Of a stretch of 64,000 nt of DNA, positions 56,617-64,000 are shown in pieces. This stretch comes from Actinoplanes lobatus (lineage in GTDB: Bacteria > Actinomycetota > Actinomycetes > Mycobacteriales > Micromonosporaceae). Location: NCBI RefSeq assembly GCF_014205215.1, contig NZ_JACHNC010000001.1, forward strand, positions 5,266,501-5,330,500, read 5' to 3'. Both the position numbers and the translations under genes were made by a program. Each line of letters opens with the position of its first letter. The stretch's first letter is position 1. Below the pieces are notes generated by a model. It was not told the DNA's origin. It made no database searches and saw only the letters and a list, made by a program, of their open reading frames with translations.

Positions 56617-57086
56617 ACTTCAATTCTCCTGCGCCGACGCGAAGAAGTGTAAGCCTGACCTTAAAGTCGATCATGCCAAATTGGCTTCCGCGGGGGATAC
56701 TCTTTCGCGGCCGGTAGATATCCTCGCTGTCGGCATCGTCCGCCGCCATTCCGAGTTCGGATGCACTCACGTGGTCAAGGCATTTAATGGGCGTCTCTGA
56801 GATGATCTTGCGGATCCGGGCTGGTATGGCAGACCCGGTGATCGGCCGATGTGAGGCTCAGGTCGAGCAGTTGCCAACCGAGACCCGAAGCCTCGACGCC
56901 ACCTTCCCGGCCCGTGGCTGGAACTCGGCGATCTCCAACTTCTCGCCACCGAAGACGACCGACTTGATCGAATCCTCGGCCCGAATCCTCGGCCCGAATC
57001 CTCGGTGGTTAGGGCGTTCGCGGGTGCTCCGATCGTTCGGGGCGGGGTGGGGTGGGGTGGGGCGTCGGTGGAGACGGGTCTCGGGG
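56617..57086. other. Intergenic stretch with a 13-bp repeat
   Basis: About 470 bases with no supported gene. At 56970-57005 the 13-mer GAATCCTCGGCCC occurs nearly three times in tandem. A minus-strand frame ending in a TGA near 56876 reads SIKSVVFGGEKLEIAEFQPR, which looks protein-like. It has no start and crosses the repeat, so it may be a gene remnant. Confidence 0.5.
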
Positions 57087-57734
57087 TCAGCGTTTGCGGA
57101 CGATCAGGAAGGCGCCCTGCCTTGTGGGGTTCGGGACGGTGTAGGGCGGGGGGATCTCGTGGATCGTTGTCACCGCCGGCTCGAAGCCGGCTTCGGTGAG
57201 CAGGGCGGCGACCGCTTCCGGGCGGCGGCGATGGATGGTCAGGGTGACCTCGTGACCCCACGCCTCGGTGTAGTGCTTGTCGTCGTCGCCGGCCTGGAAG
57301 GCCAGCATCAGGTGGGCGCCGGGTCGTAGTACGCGGTGGAATTCGGCGAACACGCCGGGTAGTTCGCGGTCCGGTACGTGGATGGTGGAGAACCAGGCGT
57401 TCAGGCCGGCGAGGCTTTCGGTGGGCAGGTCGAGGGCGGTCATCGAGCCAACCTCGAAACGTAGGTCCGGGTAGTTGGCGCGAGCCTGTTCGACCATGCC
57501 GGGGGAGAGGTCGACACCGAAGACGTCCAGGCCCCGGCCGTGCAGGAAAGCGGTGACGTGGCCGGGGCCGCAACCGACGTCGGCGGCCGGGCCGTCCACC
57601 AGGTCGGTGAAGAGGGCGAGCAGGCTTCGCTTCAGCGGCTGGCGCGGCAGGTCGTCGGTGAACAGGGTGGAGTAGCTGGCGGCCACCGTGTCGTACGAGG
57701 AACGGGTTTGATCGAGGAAGTCCAGATCGCGCAT
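57087..57734 (-). CDS. Class I SAM-dependent methyltransferase
   Basis: This 215-residue methyltransferase has TRSSYDTVAASYSTLF at the start and the SAM motif AADVGCGPGHVTAFLHGRGLDVFGVDLSPGMVEQAR. Motif II follows (FSTIHVPDRELPGVFAEFHRVLRPGAHLMLAFQAGDD), with a C-terminal substrate strand pair. It is of the small-molecule (UbiE/Methyltransf_11-25) kind; the substrate is not evident. ATG 57734 begins MRDLDFLDQ. No obvious operon partner adjoins it, and a 59-bp repeat array lies directly upstream. Confidence 0.9.
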   Translation of the reverse strand: MRDLDFLDQTRSSYDTVAASYSTLFTDDLPRQPLKRSLLALFTDLVDGPAADVGCGPGHVTAFLHGRGLDVFGVDLSPGMVEQARANYPDLRFEVGSMTALDLPTESLAGLNAWFSTIHVPDRELPGVFAEFHRVLRPGAHLMLAFQAGDDDKHYTEAWGHEVTLTIHRRRPEAVAALLTEAGFEPAVTTIHEIPPPYTVPNPTRQGAFLIVRKR

Positions 57735-58381
57735 GGCCGGGAAGGCTATCGGGCCGAGCCGGACGGGAACCGTTTCCGCCCAACGGGGCTGCTCGGAGAG
57801 GCGAGTCGGGTTCTCGACCGCAAGCGGGTGCTGGCGTAGCCGTACCGGAAGGGTCTGGAACGGCGACCGCGTGCCGGAGCGCGGCAGTTGGGTGGGGCCC
57901 GGATGGTGGCGTGGGCTGCGGGCGCGGTGTGCCGGAGCGCGGCAGGAGGGTGAGGGCCCGGGCGGTGGCGTGGGCTGCGGGCGCGGTGTGCCGGAGCGCG
58001 GCAGGAGGGTGAGGGCCCGGGCGGTGGCGTGGGCTGCGGGCGCGGTGTGCCGGAGCGCGGCAGGAGGGTGAGGGCCCGGGCGGTGGCGTGGGCTGCGGGC
58101 GCGGTGTGCCGGAGCGCGGTAGGAGGGTGAGGGCGCGGATGGTGGCGTGGGCTGCGGGCGCGGCAGGAGGGTGAGGGCCCGGGCGGTGGCGTGGGCTGCG
58201 GGCGCGGCAGGGGGGGGTGAGGGCGTGGGAAGCGGGTGAGGGGTGTGGGAAGCGGGAGAAAGAGGACGCGCGGAAAAGTGAGTGGAGGCAGGGGCGGGCG
58301 TGACGCGTCCCCCGTGCGCGTCACGCCCGGGTGCCCGGTCCATCCCCCACCGTCCTGGGGATGGACCGGGACGAATCAGTC
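57735..58381. other. Intergenic stretch dominated by a 59-bp repeat array
   Basis: About 650 bases between the methyltransferase and the glucosidase gene. Most of it (57843-58215) is the tandem array described separately. The rest is purine-rich sequence with no gene or clear terminator. Open frames here are products of the repeats. Confidence 0.65.
57843..58215. repeat. 59-bp GC-rich tandem repeat array
   Basis: Units of 59 bases carry GTGGCGTGGGCTGCGGGCGC and GTGCCGGAGCGCGGCAGGAG. Four are near-perfect, flanked by a degenerate first unit and by shortened 44-base units at the end that lack the GTGTGCCGGAGCGCG part. The period is not divisible by three, so it is non-coding. Confidence 0.9.
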
Positions 58382-60055
58382 CTAGAGGGACCACCACACG
58401 GTGGTGTCCGGCGGAAGGACCACGTTGTCGCTGGTGCCGTCGATCGGGCCGCTGGCCAGCAGCAGCTCGCCGGGGCGGCCGACGGCGACCGGCTGGTCGC
58501 TCATGTTGACCGTGCAGCGGAAGACCGGTGCGCCCTCGACCTCGCGTTCGAAGGCGAGCACGCCGGCCGGTGCGGGCACCCAGCGCAGGTTGTCGGTGGG
58601 GGCGAGCGCCGGGTCGGTGCGGCGGATCGCGAGGGCCGAGCGGTACAGCTCCAGGGTGGAGCCGGTGGCGCCGGCCTGCGCCGCGACGCTGAGGGCCGCC
58701 CACGAGTCCGGCTGCGGCAGCCAGCTTCCGCCGCCGTCGGGGCCGAAGCCGTACGGGGCCTCGGAGCCGCTCCACGGGATCGGCACGCGGCAGCCGTCGC
58801 GGTAGCCGTCCTGGCCGGCGGCCCGGTGGAACGCCGGGTCCTGGCGCACCTCCGGCGGCAGGTCGACGACCTCGGGCAGGCCGAGCTCCTCGCCCTGGTA
58901 GAGGTAGGCCGAACCGGGCAGGGCGAGCATCAGCGTGCTGGCCGCGCGACCGCGGCGCAGACCGGCCGCGTCGTCGACCGCGGTGGGTTTGCGGCCGGCC
59001 GCCTCGCCGTCGATCTTCTGCATCAGGCGGGTGGTGTGGCGGACCACGTCGTGGTTGGACAGTGTCCAGGTGGTCGGAGCGCCCACCTCGCGCATGGCGG
59101 CGAGCGAGTCCTCGATCATCTGGCGCTGCTCGTGCACGTTCCACGCGGTGCCCAGGTAGCTGAAGTTGAACGCCTGGTGCAGTTCGTCGTCGCGGACGTA
59201 GTTGGAGACCCGGGCCAGCGTCGGCGCCCACGCCTCGGCCACGGCGATGCGCTCGCCGGGGTACTCGTCGAGGATCTTGCGCCAGTCGCGGTAGATCTCG
59301 TGCACGCCGTCCCGGTCGAAGAACGGGCTCTCACCGGCGCCGAGCAGGTGCCACTCGCCGGTGTCGCCGATGTCGGGCAGGCCGTCCTCCTTGACCATGC
59401 CGTGCGCCACGTCCACCCGGAAGCCGTCGACGCCCAGGTCGAGCCAGAACCGCAGGATGGTCTTGAACTCGTCCCGTACGGCCGGGTGCTCCCAGTTGAA
59501 GTCGGGCTGTTCGGGGGCGAACAGGTGCAGGTACCACTCGCCGTCCGCGACGCGGGTCCAGGCCGGCCCGCCGAAGATCGACGGCCAGTCGTTCGGCGGG
59601 AGTTCGCCGTTCTCACCCTTGCCGGGGCGGAAGTGGTAGCGCTCGCGGAACGGCGAGCCGGGGCCCTCGGCGAGCGCCCGCTTGAACCAGTCGTGCTGGT
59701 CCGAGGAGTGGTTGGGAACCAGGTCGACGATGACTCGCAGACCGAGGGCGTGCGCGCCGGCGATCAACTGCTCGGCGTCGGCGACGGTGCCGAAGATCGG
59801 GTCGACGGTCCGGTAGTCCGAGACGTCGTAGCCCGCGTCCGCCTGCGGCGAGGCGTAGAAGGGGGAGAGCCACACCGCGTCCACACCGAGATCCCGCAGA
59901 TACGGCAGCCGGCTGCTGATGCCGGGCAGGTCGCCGATGCCGTCGCCGTTCGAGTCGGCGAAGCTGCGCGGGTAGATCTGGTAGATGACCGCGTTGCGCC
60001 ACCACGATGCCGGGGGCGCCTCCACGGTGGGCGGTGCGATCAGTTGATCCGTCAT
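58382..60055 (-). CDS. GH13 alpha-glucosidase (oligo-1,6-/AglA-like)
   Basis: This 557-residue cytoplasmic GH13 enzyme has WWRNAVIYQIYPRSFADSNGDGIGDLPGI, DAVWLSPFYASPQADAGYDVSDYR and DLVPNHSSDQHDWF. The nucleophile Asp is in GVDGFRVDVAHGM, the acid/base Glu in IAVAEAW, and the stabilising Asp in TLSNHDVVRHTTR. Absence of a signal peptide and the SNGDGIGDL form point to an alpha-glucosidase acting on imported malto-oligosaccharides (actinomycete AglA type). ATG 60055 (MTDQLIAPP) is the start. It lies downstream of a LacI gene with palindromic GCAAG sites in the gap, so it is probably repressed by that LacI protein. Confidence 0.92.
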   Translation of the reverse strand: MTDQLIAPPTVEAPPASWWRNAVIYQIYPRSFADSNGDGIGDLPGISSRLPYLRDLGVDAVWLSPFYASPQADAGYDVSDYRTVDPIFGTVADAEQLIAGAHALGLRVIVDLVPNHSSDQHDWFKRALAEGPGSPFRERYHFRPGKGENGELPPNDWPSIFGGPAWTRVADGEWYLHLFAPEQPDFNWEHPAVRDEFKTILRFWLDLGVDGFRVDVAHGMVKEDGLPDIGDTGEWHLLGAGESPFFDRDGVHEIYRDWRKILDEYPGERIAVAEAWAPTLARVSNYVRDDELHQAFNFSYLGTAWNVHEQRQMIEDSLAAMREVGAPTTWTLSNHDVVRHTTRLMQKIDGEAAGRKPTAVDDAAGLRRGRAASTLMLALPGSAYLYQGEELGLPEVVDLPPEVRQDPAFHRAAGQDGYRDGCRVPIPWSGSEAPYGFGPDGGGSWLPQPDSWAALSVAAQAGATGSTLELYRSALAIRRTDPALAPTDNLRWVPAPAGVLAFEREVEGAPVFRCTVNMSDQPVAVGRPGELLLASGPIDGTSDNVVLPPDTTVWWSL

Positions 60056-60078
60056 GGCGACGAACGCTAGCAAGAAAC

Positions 60079-60131
60079 TAACACGTGTTACATAGCCCGA
60101 GGCTTGCTTTCTTGCAGCAAGTTCTTGCAAC
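60079..60131. promoter_or_regulatory. LacI-type operators between the LacI and GH13 genes
   Basis: The 82-base gap holds a perfect 12-bp palindrome TAACACGTGTTA (60079-60090). Further along are CTTGCAGCAAG (60111-60121) and GCAAGTTCTTGC (60117-60128). GCAAG/CTTGC half-sites resemble malto-oligosaccharide LacI operators of actinomycetes. The same GCAAGTTCTTGC recurs inside the LacI gene. Confidence 0.65.
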
Positions 60132-60137
60132 AGTCGG

Positions 60138-61169
60138 TTATGCCGGTTTTGTGGTTGATTCCCGGACGATCAGCGAGGTGCCGAGAACCTGGTGCGGGTG
60201 CTGTTCCTCACCCCTGATCGCCGAGATCAGGAACTCCGCGGCCATCCGCCCCTTGGTGACGATCGGCTGCCGGACGGTGGTGAGCCGGGGACGGAACCAG
60301 GCCGACTCGGAGAGGTCGTCGAACCCGGTCACGGACACCTCTGAGGGCACTTTTATTGCAAGTTCTTGCAAGGCATCCACGGCCCCGTACGCGAGGATGT
60401 CGGACAGCGCGAGGATAGCGGTGGGAGCGTGCCCACCGGCCATCAGGTCCCGGGTCGCCCGGTAGCCCTCGGCGCGGGTCACCGGCACCTCGACGAGCTG
60501 GACGTCGGCCATCGTGAGATCGCATTCGGCCAGCGCGTCGGCGATCCCGGCCATCCGCCGGGCCAGCGGCCCCCGGTAGCCGCGCTCGGTCACCGCGGCG
60601 CCCGGGTCCATGGACAGCACTGCCAGCCGGCGGTGGCCGAGATCGAGCAGGTAGCGGGCCACCTCGCGGGCGCCGCCCCGGTCGTCGACCTCGACGCTGG
60701 GCGCGCCCGGCACCCGGTCGCTGTCGATCAGCACGAACGGGATGCCGCGCCGGCTCAGCTCGGCCACCTCGCCGCGGTCGGCCTCCAGGCCGCAGACGAC
60801 GAAACCGTCGACCGCGGCGTACGGAATGGCCTTGAGCACCGAGTCCTGCAGCGGCGGGGTGAGCAGCAGCGTGTAACCCTCCTGATCGCACACCTGCCCG
60901 GCGCCCATCAGGAAGCGGGAATAGTACGGGTTCTCCAGGATCCAGGCCAGCCGCTGGGGCAGCAGCACGCCGATCGAGTTGGTGGTGCCGGCCCGCAGCA
61001 TCCGGCCCAGCGGGTCCGGCGTGTAGCCCAGTTCCTCGGCGGCGGCCAGGATCCGCTCCCTGGTCGCCACCGAGATCCGCTGCGGGTTGTTGAACGCGAA
61101 CGAGACCGCCGAGCGGGAGACGCCCGCCGCTGCCGCGACGTCGTTCGACGTGGCCTTCCTCGACGACAT
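60138..61169 (-). CDS. LacI family regulator of the glucosidase gene
   Basis: This 343-residue repressor has the N-terminal HTH and hinge (TSNDVAAAAGVSRSAVSFAFNNPQRISVATRERILAAAEELGYTPDPLGRMLRAG). A periplasmic-binding-protein-like sugar domain follows (TNSIGVLLPQ, YAAVDGFVVCGLE, GIPFVLIDSDRV, EVSVTGFDDLSESAWFRPRLTTVRQP). All LacI/GalR hallmarks are present. It is likely a maltose/maltodextrin-responsive repressor, given the GH13 gene 82 bases downstream. ATG 61169 is the start, 22 bases past the sulfite-oxidase-like gene on the same strand. An operator-like palindrome lies within its own coding sequence. Confidence 0.92.
   Translation of the reverse strand: MSSRKATSNDVAAAAGVSRSAVSFAFNNPQRISVATRERILAAAEELGYTPDPLGRMLRAGTTNSIGVLLPQRLAWILENPYYSRFLMGAGQVCDQEGYTLLLTPPLQDSVLKAIPYAAVDGFVVCGLEADRGEVAELSRRGIPFVLIDSDRVPGAPSVEVDDRGGAREVARYLLDLGHRRLAVLSMDPGAAVTERGYRGPLARRMAGIADALAECDLTMADVQLVEVPVTRAEGYRATRDLMAGGHAPTAILALSDILAYGAVDALQELAIKVPSEVSVTGFDDLSESAWFRPRLTTVRQPIVTKGRMAAEFLISAIRGEEQHPHQVLGTSLIVRESTTKPA
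60356..60371. promoter_or_regulatory. Intragenic LacI operator-like palindrome TTGCAAGTTCTTGCAA
   Basis: This perfect 16-bp palindrome lies inside the LacI coding sequence, about 230 bases from the operators in front of the GH13 gene. It shares GCAAGTTCTTGC with them. It may serve as an auxiliary site for looping or as an autoregulatory roadblock. Confidence 0.6.
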
Positions 61170-61191
61170 GGGCCATGTTATCGAGGCCGGG

Positions 61192-62400
61192 TCACACGGC
61201 GCTCACCGGCACACGGACCACCGCGTTGAAGACGTAACCGAGCGTGTTGTGCCGGGCCGCGTCGGGCTGGGTGTTCCCGCGTACGTCGGTGGCCCGCGCC
61301 AGCAGGGTGTGCTCCCCGGCCGCCGGCGTCCAGTCGACCTCCCAGCGCTGCCAGACCCCACCCGGGGTGGCGCCGTACGGGCGGGCCCGCCGCCACGTCG
61401 TACCCCCGTCGGTGCTGACCTGGACGTGCCGGATCGGGCCGTCCGCCGACCACGAGCGCCCGGTGAGCCGCGTCCGTACCCCCGCGGTGAAGGTCGTTCC
61501 CGGGTCCAGTTCGAAGGCGCTCTTGATCACCTGCCGGTCGAAGGGCTGCCCCTCGGCCGGGTAGCCCTCGCCGAACAGCCGGTAGAACTGCGTGTTCCAG
61601 GGGGAGAAGAGCGGCTCGGTGGACACGTCGATCCGGCCCACCCACTTGATCGAGGAGATGCCGATCCAGTGCGGGACGACGACGCGGACCGGGAAACCGT
61701 GATCCGGCGGCAGCGGCTCGCCGTTGAGCTCGTAGGCGAGCAGCACGTCGTCGAACGCCTTGCCGACCGGGAGCGGCCGGCGGACCGGGCCGAGGTCGAC
61801 GCCGCCGCTCACGAAGTTCGGGTCGAGGCCGATCGGCTGCACGTCGACGGTCTTCCTCGAGATGCCCGCCCGGCGCAGGACGGTGGACAGTCTGACACCG
61901 GTCCACTTGCCTACGCCGATGCCGCCCAGGCCCCACGCCGTACCGGAGACGGTCTGGCCCTGCTGTGAGGTGTAGTAGCTGCGGCCGTTGCCGGCGCACT
62001 CGATGGCGACCGGCCGGGTTTCGCGGGGAAGCCTCTTCAGGTCGTCCAGGCTGAAGTGCGCGGCCTGGGCGAGCCCGGATCCGGAGAGCTCCAGCGACCA
62101 GGTGGAGGCGTCGATCGCCGGTGTGACGGTGTGGTTGCGGACGAAGAACCGGTCCACCGGGACGTAGTAGCCCTGGTCCTTGAGCGCCGACCATTTGGTT
62201 TCAGCGTTGGTTCCCAGCTGCCGGAACAGCTCGGGCGGCAGGGGTTTGACGATCGGGCCGGCGGCCAGCGCCGGACCAGGGATCGCCGCGCCCGCGCCCA
62301 CCGCGGCGGTGAGTGCCAGCAGGTTCCGCCGGGAGAAGCCACGGGTCCGCCCGGCAAGGAAATCGCGCAGTCTGCGCTCGTCGTATGCGCCCTCGTTCAT
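61192..62400 (-). CDS. Tat-exported molybdopterin sulfite-oxidase-like enzyme
   Basis: This 402-residue protein has a twin-arginine signal peptide (TRGFSRRNLLALTAAVGAGA, residues about 18-47). The sulfite-oxidase molybdenum domain follows. The Mo-ligand Cys lies in RPVAIECAGNGRSYY, then GTAWGLGGIGVGKWTGVRLSTVL and the active-site region DHGFPVRVVVPHWIGISSIKWVGRIDV. A C-terminal dimerisation domain (FTAGVRTRLTGRSWSADGPIRHVQVSTDGGTTW) completes a SoxC/SorA-type subunit. No heme motif or partner cytochrome gene is present. It probably oxidises sulfite outside the membrane. ATG 62400 lies only 9 bases from the shared TCCTAT-N7-ATAGGA palindrome. Confidence 0.92.
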   Translation of the reverse strand: MNEGAYDERRLRDFLAGRTRGFSRRNLLALTAAVGAGAAIPGPALAAGPIVKPLPPELFRQLGTNAETKWSALKDQGYYVPVDRFFVRNHTVTPAIDASTWSLELSGSGLAQAAHFSLDDLKRLPRETRPVAIECAGNGRSYYTSQQGQTVSGTAWGLGGIGVGKWTGVRLSTVLRRAGISRKTVDVQPIGLDPNFVSGGVDLGPVRRPLPVGKAFDDVLLAYELNGEPLPPDHGFPVRVVVPHWIGISSIKWVGRIDVSTEPLFSPWNTQFYRLFGEGYPAEGQPFDRQVIKSAFELDPGTTFTAGVRTRLTGRSWSADGPIRHVQVSTDGGTTWRRARPYGATPGGVWQRWEVDWTPAAGEHTLLARATDVRGNTQPDAARHNTLGYVFNAVVRVPVSAV

Positions 62401-62409
62401 AACTACTCA

Positions 62410-62428
62410 TCCTATCGACTACATAGGA
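62410..62428. promoter_or_regulatory. Palindrome TCCTAT-N7-ATAGGA upstream of the sulfite-oxidase-like gene
   Basis: TCCTAT-CGACTAC-ATAGGA, extended by one more base pair to ATCCTAT/ATAGGAT, lies immediately before the start codon. The half-sites and 7-base spacer equal those at 18668-18686 before the ABC/monooxygenase operon. It is probably an operator of a common sulfur-responsive regulator not encoded here. Confidence 0.65.
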
Positions 62429-62454
62429 TTTGTGGAAAGGGTGGCGGAAACGCC

Positions 62455-62491
62455 GACGCCGGGTGGTCCCTGTCAGGGACCACCCGGCGTC
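62455..62491. terminator. Strong hairpin terminator of the MMPL gene
   Basis: A perfect 17-bp stem (GACGCCGGGTGGTCCCT / AGGGACCACCCGGCGTC) with loop GTC lies 24 bases beyond the MMPL stop on the minus strand. It also shields the sulfite-oxidase-like gene from read-through. Confidence 0.85.
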
Positions 62492-62514
62492 CTTCTCTGG
62501 CGGTGAGTGAAGCC

Positions 62515-64000
62515 TCAGGCCTTCGGCCCGTCGGCCGTCTCGGAGAGTTTCGTCCGGTCGACGGCGTCCCAGTCGGTGTGCGGCCGGGCCGGCGCGGGAA
62601 CGGTTCCGGCCGCGACGGCCGCCGGGCGGCCGGGCCACCAGAACCGGTCGCCGGTGAGCGTGGCCAGGGCCGGGACCAGGACGGTACGCACGAGCAGCGT
62701 GTCCAGGAGCACTCCGATGCCGACGATGACGCCGATCTGGGTGAGCGTGACCACCGGCAGCACCCCGAGGACCGCGAACACCGCCGCCAGCAGGATCCCG
62801 GCGCTGGTGATGACGGCGCCGGTGACCGCGAGAGCGTGCACCATGCCGTCCCGGGTGCCCCGGGTGGCCGCCTCCTCCTTGGCCCGGGTGACCAGGAAGA
62901 TGTTGTAGTCGACGCCGAGCGCCACCAGGAACAGGAACGAGAACAGCGGGACCGCGTTGTCCAGGGCCGGGTAGTCGAACACGGTGCGGAACAGCCACGA
63001 TCCGGCGCCCAGCGAGGCCAGGAAGCTGACCACCACGGTGATCATCAGCAGGATCGGGGCGACCAGGGCGCGCAGCAGGGCGACCAGGACCAGGAACACC
63101 ACCGCGAGGATGACCGGGACGATGACGATCAGGTCGCGGCGGGCGGCGTCCCGGGTGTCCAGGGCGGTCGCCACGGTGCCGCCGACCAGGGCGTCGCCGT
63201 CGAGGTTCGCGCGCAGGTCGCGGATGGTCTGGAAGGCCTCGGCGGTGTCCGGGGCGGCCTCCAGCACGGCGCTGATGCTGACCCGGGCCGGAGTCTCCTC
63301 GGCGATGCGGGCCTGGGCGACGCCGGGCGTGCCGGAGACGGTTTCCAGCACCTGGGAAGCCTGATCCGGGGTGGTCAGGACCACCGCCGGCCCCGCGGCG
63401 CCGGCCGGGAAATACTTGGAGAGCGTTTCCAGGCCCTGCACCGACTCGGCCTCGACCCGGAACTGCTCGGTCTGCGACAGGCCCACCTTGGTGCCGAGGC
63501 CGCCGAGCGACAGCAGCCCGAGCACCACCGCGGACACGACGGTCACCGCGACCGGGCGGCGCACCACGGCCCGGCCGACCTTGGCCCACATGCCCTTGCC
63601 GTCCTCCGGACCGGACTCGCCGACCCGGGGGATGAACGGCCAGAACAGGCCGCGACCGCAGACCACGAGCGCGGCCGGCAGCACCACCAGGGCGAACAGG
63701 GCGGCGATGGCGACACCGGCGGCCGACGTGATGCCCAGCGCGGTGTTGCTCTTCAGGGTGGCCAGCACCAGCGTGAGCAGCGCCAGGATGACGGTGCCGG
63801 CACTCGCCGCGATGGCCGGGCCGGCGCCGCGCAGGGCCTTGCCCATGGCCTCGAACCGGTTCTCGTACTTGTGCAGCTCCTCCCGGTAGCGGGAGATCAG
63901 CAGCAGCGCGTAGTCGGTGCCGGCGCCGAAGACCAGCACCGTGACGATGCCGGTGGTCGAGCCGTTGACGGCCAGGTCGGTGTGCTGGGAGAGCAGGGCG
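62515..64000 (-). CDS. MMPL family RND-type transporter, C-terminal part (5' end outside window)
   Basis: The visible 495 residues are the C-terminal two-thirds of an MMPL protein. The first visible helices show GTDYALLLISRYREELHKYENRFEAMGKALRGAGPAIAASAGTVILALL. A large extracytoplasmic domain follows (residues with TEQFRVEAESVQGLETLSKYFPAGAAGPAVVL). The second helix bundle carries LGVDYNIFLVTRAKEEAATRGTRDGMVHALAVTGAVITSAGILLAAVFAVL. The paired GTDY and GVDYN motifs hold the proton-relay residues. Such proteins export lipids or drugs in actinomycetes. The frame continues off the window edge, so the true start is not visible. Confidence 0.9.
   Translation of the reverse strand, partial: ALLSQHTDLAVNGSTTGIVTVLVFGAGTDYALLLISRYREELHKYENRFEAMGKALRGAGPAIAASAGTVILALLTLVLATLKSNTALGITSAAGVAIAALFALVVLPAALVVCGRGLFWPFIPRVGESGPEDGKGMWAKVGRAVVRRPVAVTVVSAVVLGLLSLGGLGTKVGLSQTEQFRVEAESVQGLETLSKYFPAGAAGPAVVLTTPDQASQVLETVSGTPGVAQARIAEETPARVSISAVLEAAPDTAEAFQTIRDLRANLDGDALVGGTVATALDTRDAARRDLIVIVPVILAVVFLVLVALLRALVAPILLMITVVVSFLASLGAGSWLFRTVFDYPALDNAVPLFSFLFLVALGVDYNIFLVTRAKEEAATRGTRDGMVHALAVTGAVITSAGILLAAVFAVLGVLPVVTLTQIGVIVGIGVLLDTLLVRTVLVPALATLTGDRFWWPGRPAAVAAGTVPAPARPHTDWDAVDRTKLSETADGPKA

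Noticed and set aside
54281..58215. CRISPR or integron-like array in the 54-58 kb repeat zone
   Set aside because: The repeats are direct tandem copies without variable spacers, and no integrase or cas gene is present.

Overview
The window is high-GC actinobacterial chromosome, with strong third-position G/C and many GTG starts and GTGA/ATGA stop-start overlaps. A Micromonosporaceae/Actinoplanes-like host fits best. The reasons are a DUF5753 helix-turn-helix plus DUF397 pair, a DUF574-type SAM methyltransferase, small zinc-ribbon proteins and a CelR/CebR-type operator. No rRNA, tRNA, CRISPR, transposase or phage gene was seen. All names come from reading motifs and gene order; no database search was possible.

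Layout. 1-5.7 kb: the tail of a formylglycine-generating enzyme, a gene broken by an in-frame TGA, and small metabolic genes with local regulators (P1 peptidase, MerR, LLM oxidoreductase, DUF427, QorB-like SDR with divergent HxlR, UBP zinc finger). 5.8-10 kb: a chemoreceptor, a membrane diguanylate cyclase and a secreted GH5-CBM2 mannanase/cellulase. 10-11.55 kb: a non-coding, repeat-packed island. 11.5-16.5 kb: a CoA-thioester catabolic cluster (CaiB-type racemase/transferase, acyl-CoA dehydrogenase, divergent TetR, PrpE-like acyl-CoA synthetase). 16.8-18.6 kb: a membrane sulfatase-fold enzyme.

18.7-28 kb: a tightly coupled operon with a peptide-type ABC importer and four different LLM flavin monooxygenases. 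28-33 kb: a SUFU-domain protein, an SMP-30-like protein, GtrA, VanZ and an OmpR/histidine kinase pair. 33-36.8 kb: a FtsX-ECD-like lipoprotein and a polar amino-acid ABC importer with a GNAT gene. 37-39.6 kb: a sulfonate/taurine-type ABC importer. The three importers, the monooxygenases and a Tat-exported sulfite-oxidase-like enzyme at 61-62.4 kb look like one organosulfur-scavenging programme. A shared palindrome, TCCTAT-N7-ATAGGA, lies just upstream of the monooxygenase operon and of the sulfite-oxidase gene, with a degraded copy before the sulfonate importer.

39.7-47.4 kb: a large HEAT-like protein with an internal 39-bp tandem repeat, a secreted protein, the DUF397/DUF5753 pair behind a row of GCGTAACC boxes, two small zinc-binding proteins and a DUF574 methyltransferase. 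47.4-54.2 kb: two overlapping signalling genes, a kinase-AAA-GAF-GGDEF giant and a GGDEF-EAL protein, which probably make and break c-di-GMP. 54.2-58.4 kb: tandem repeats, a low-complexity repeat protein and a methyltransferase. 58.4-64 kb: a GH13 glucosidase with its LacI regulator, the sulfite-oxidase-like gene and a truncated MMPL transporter.
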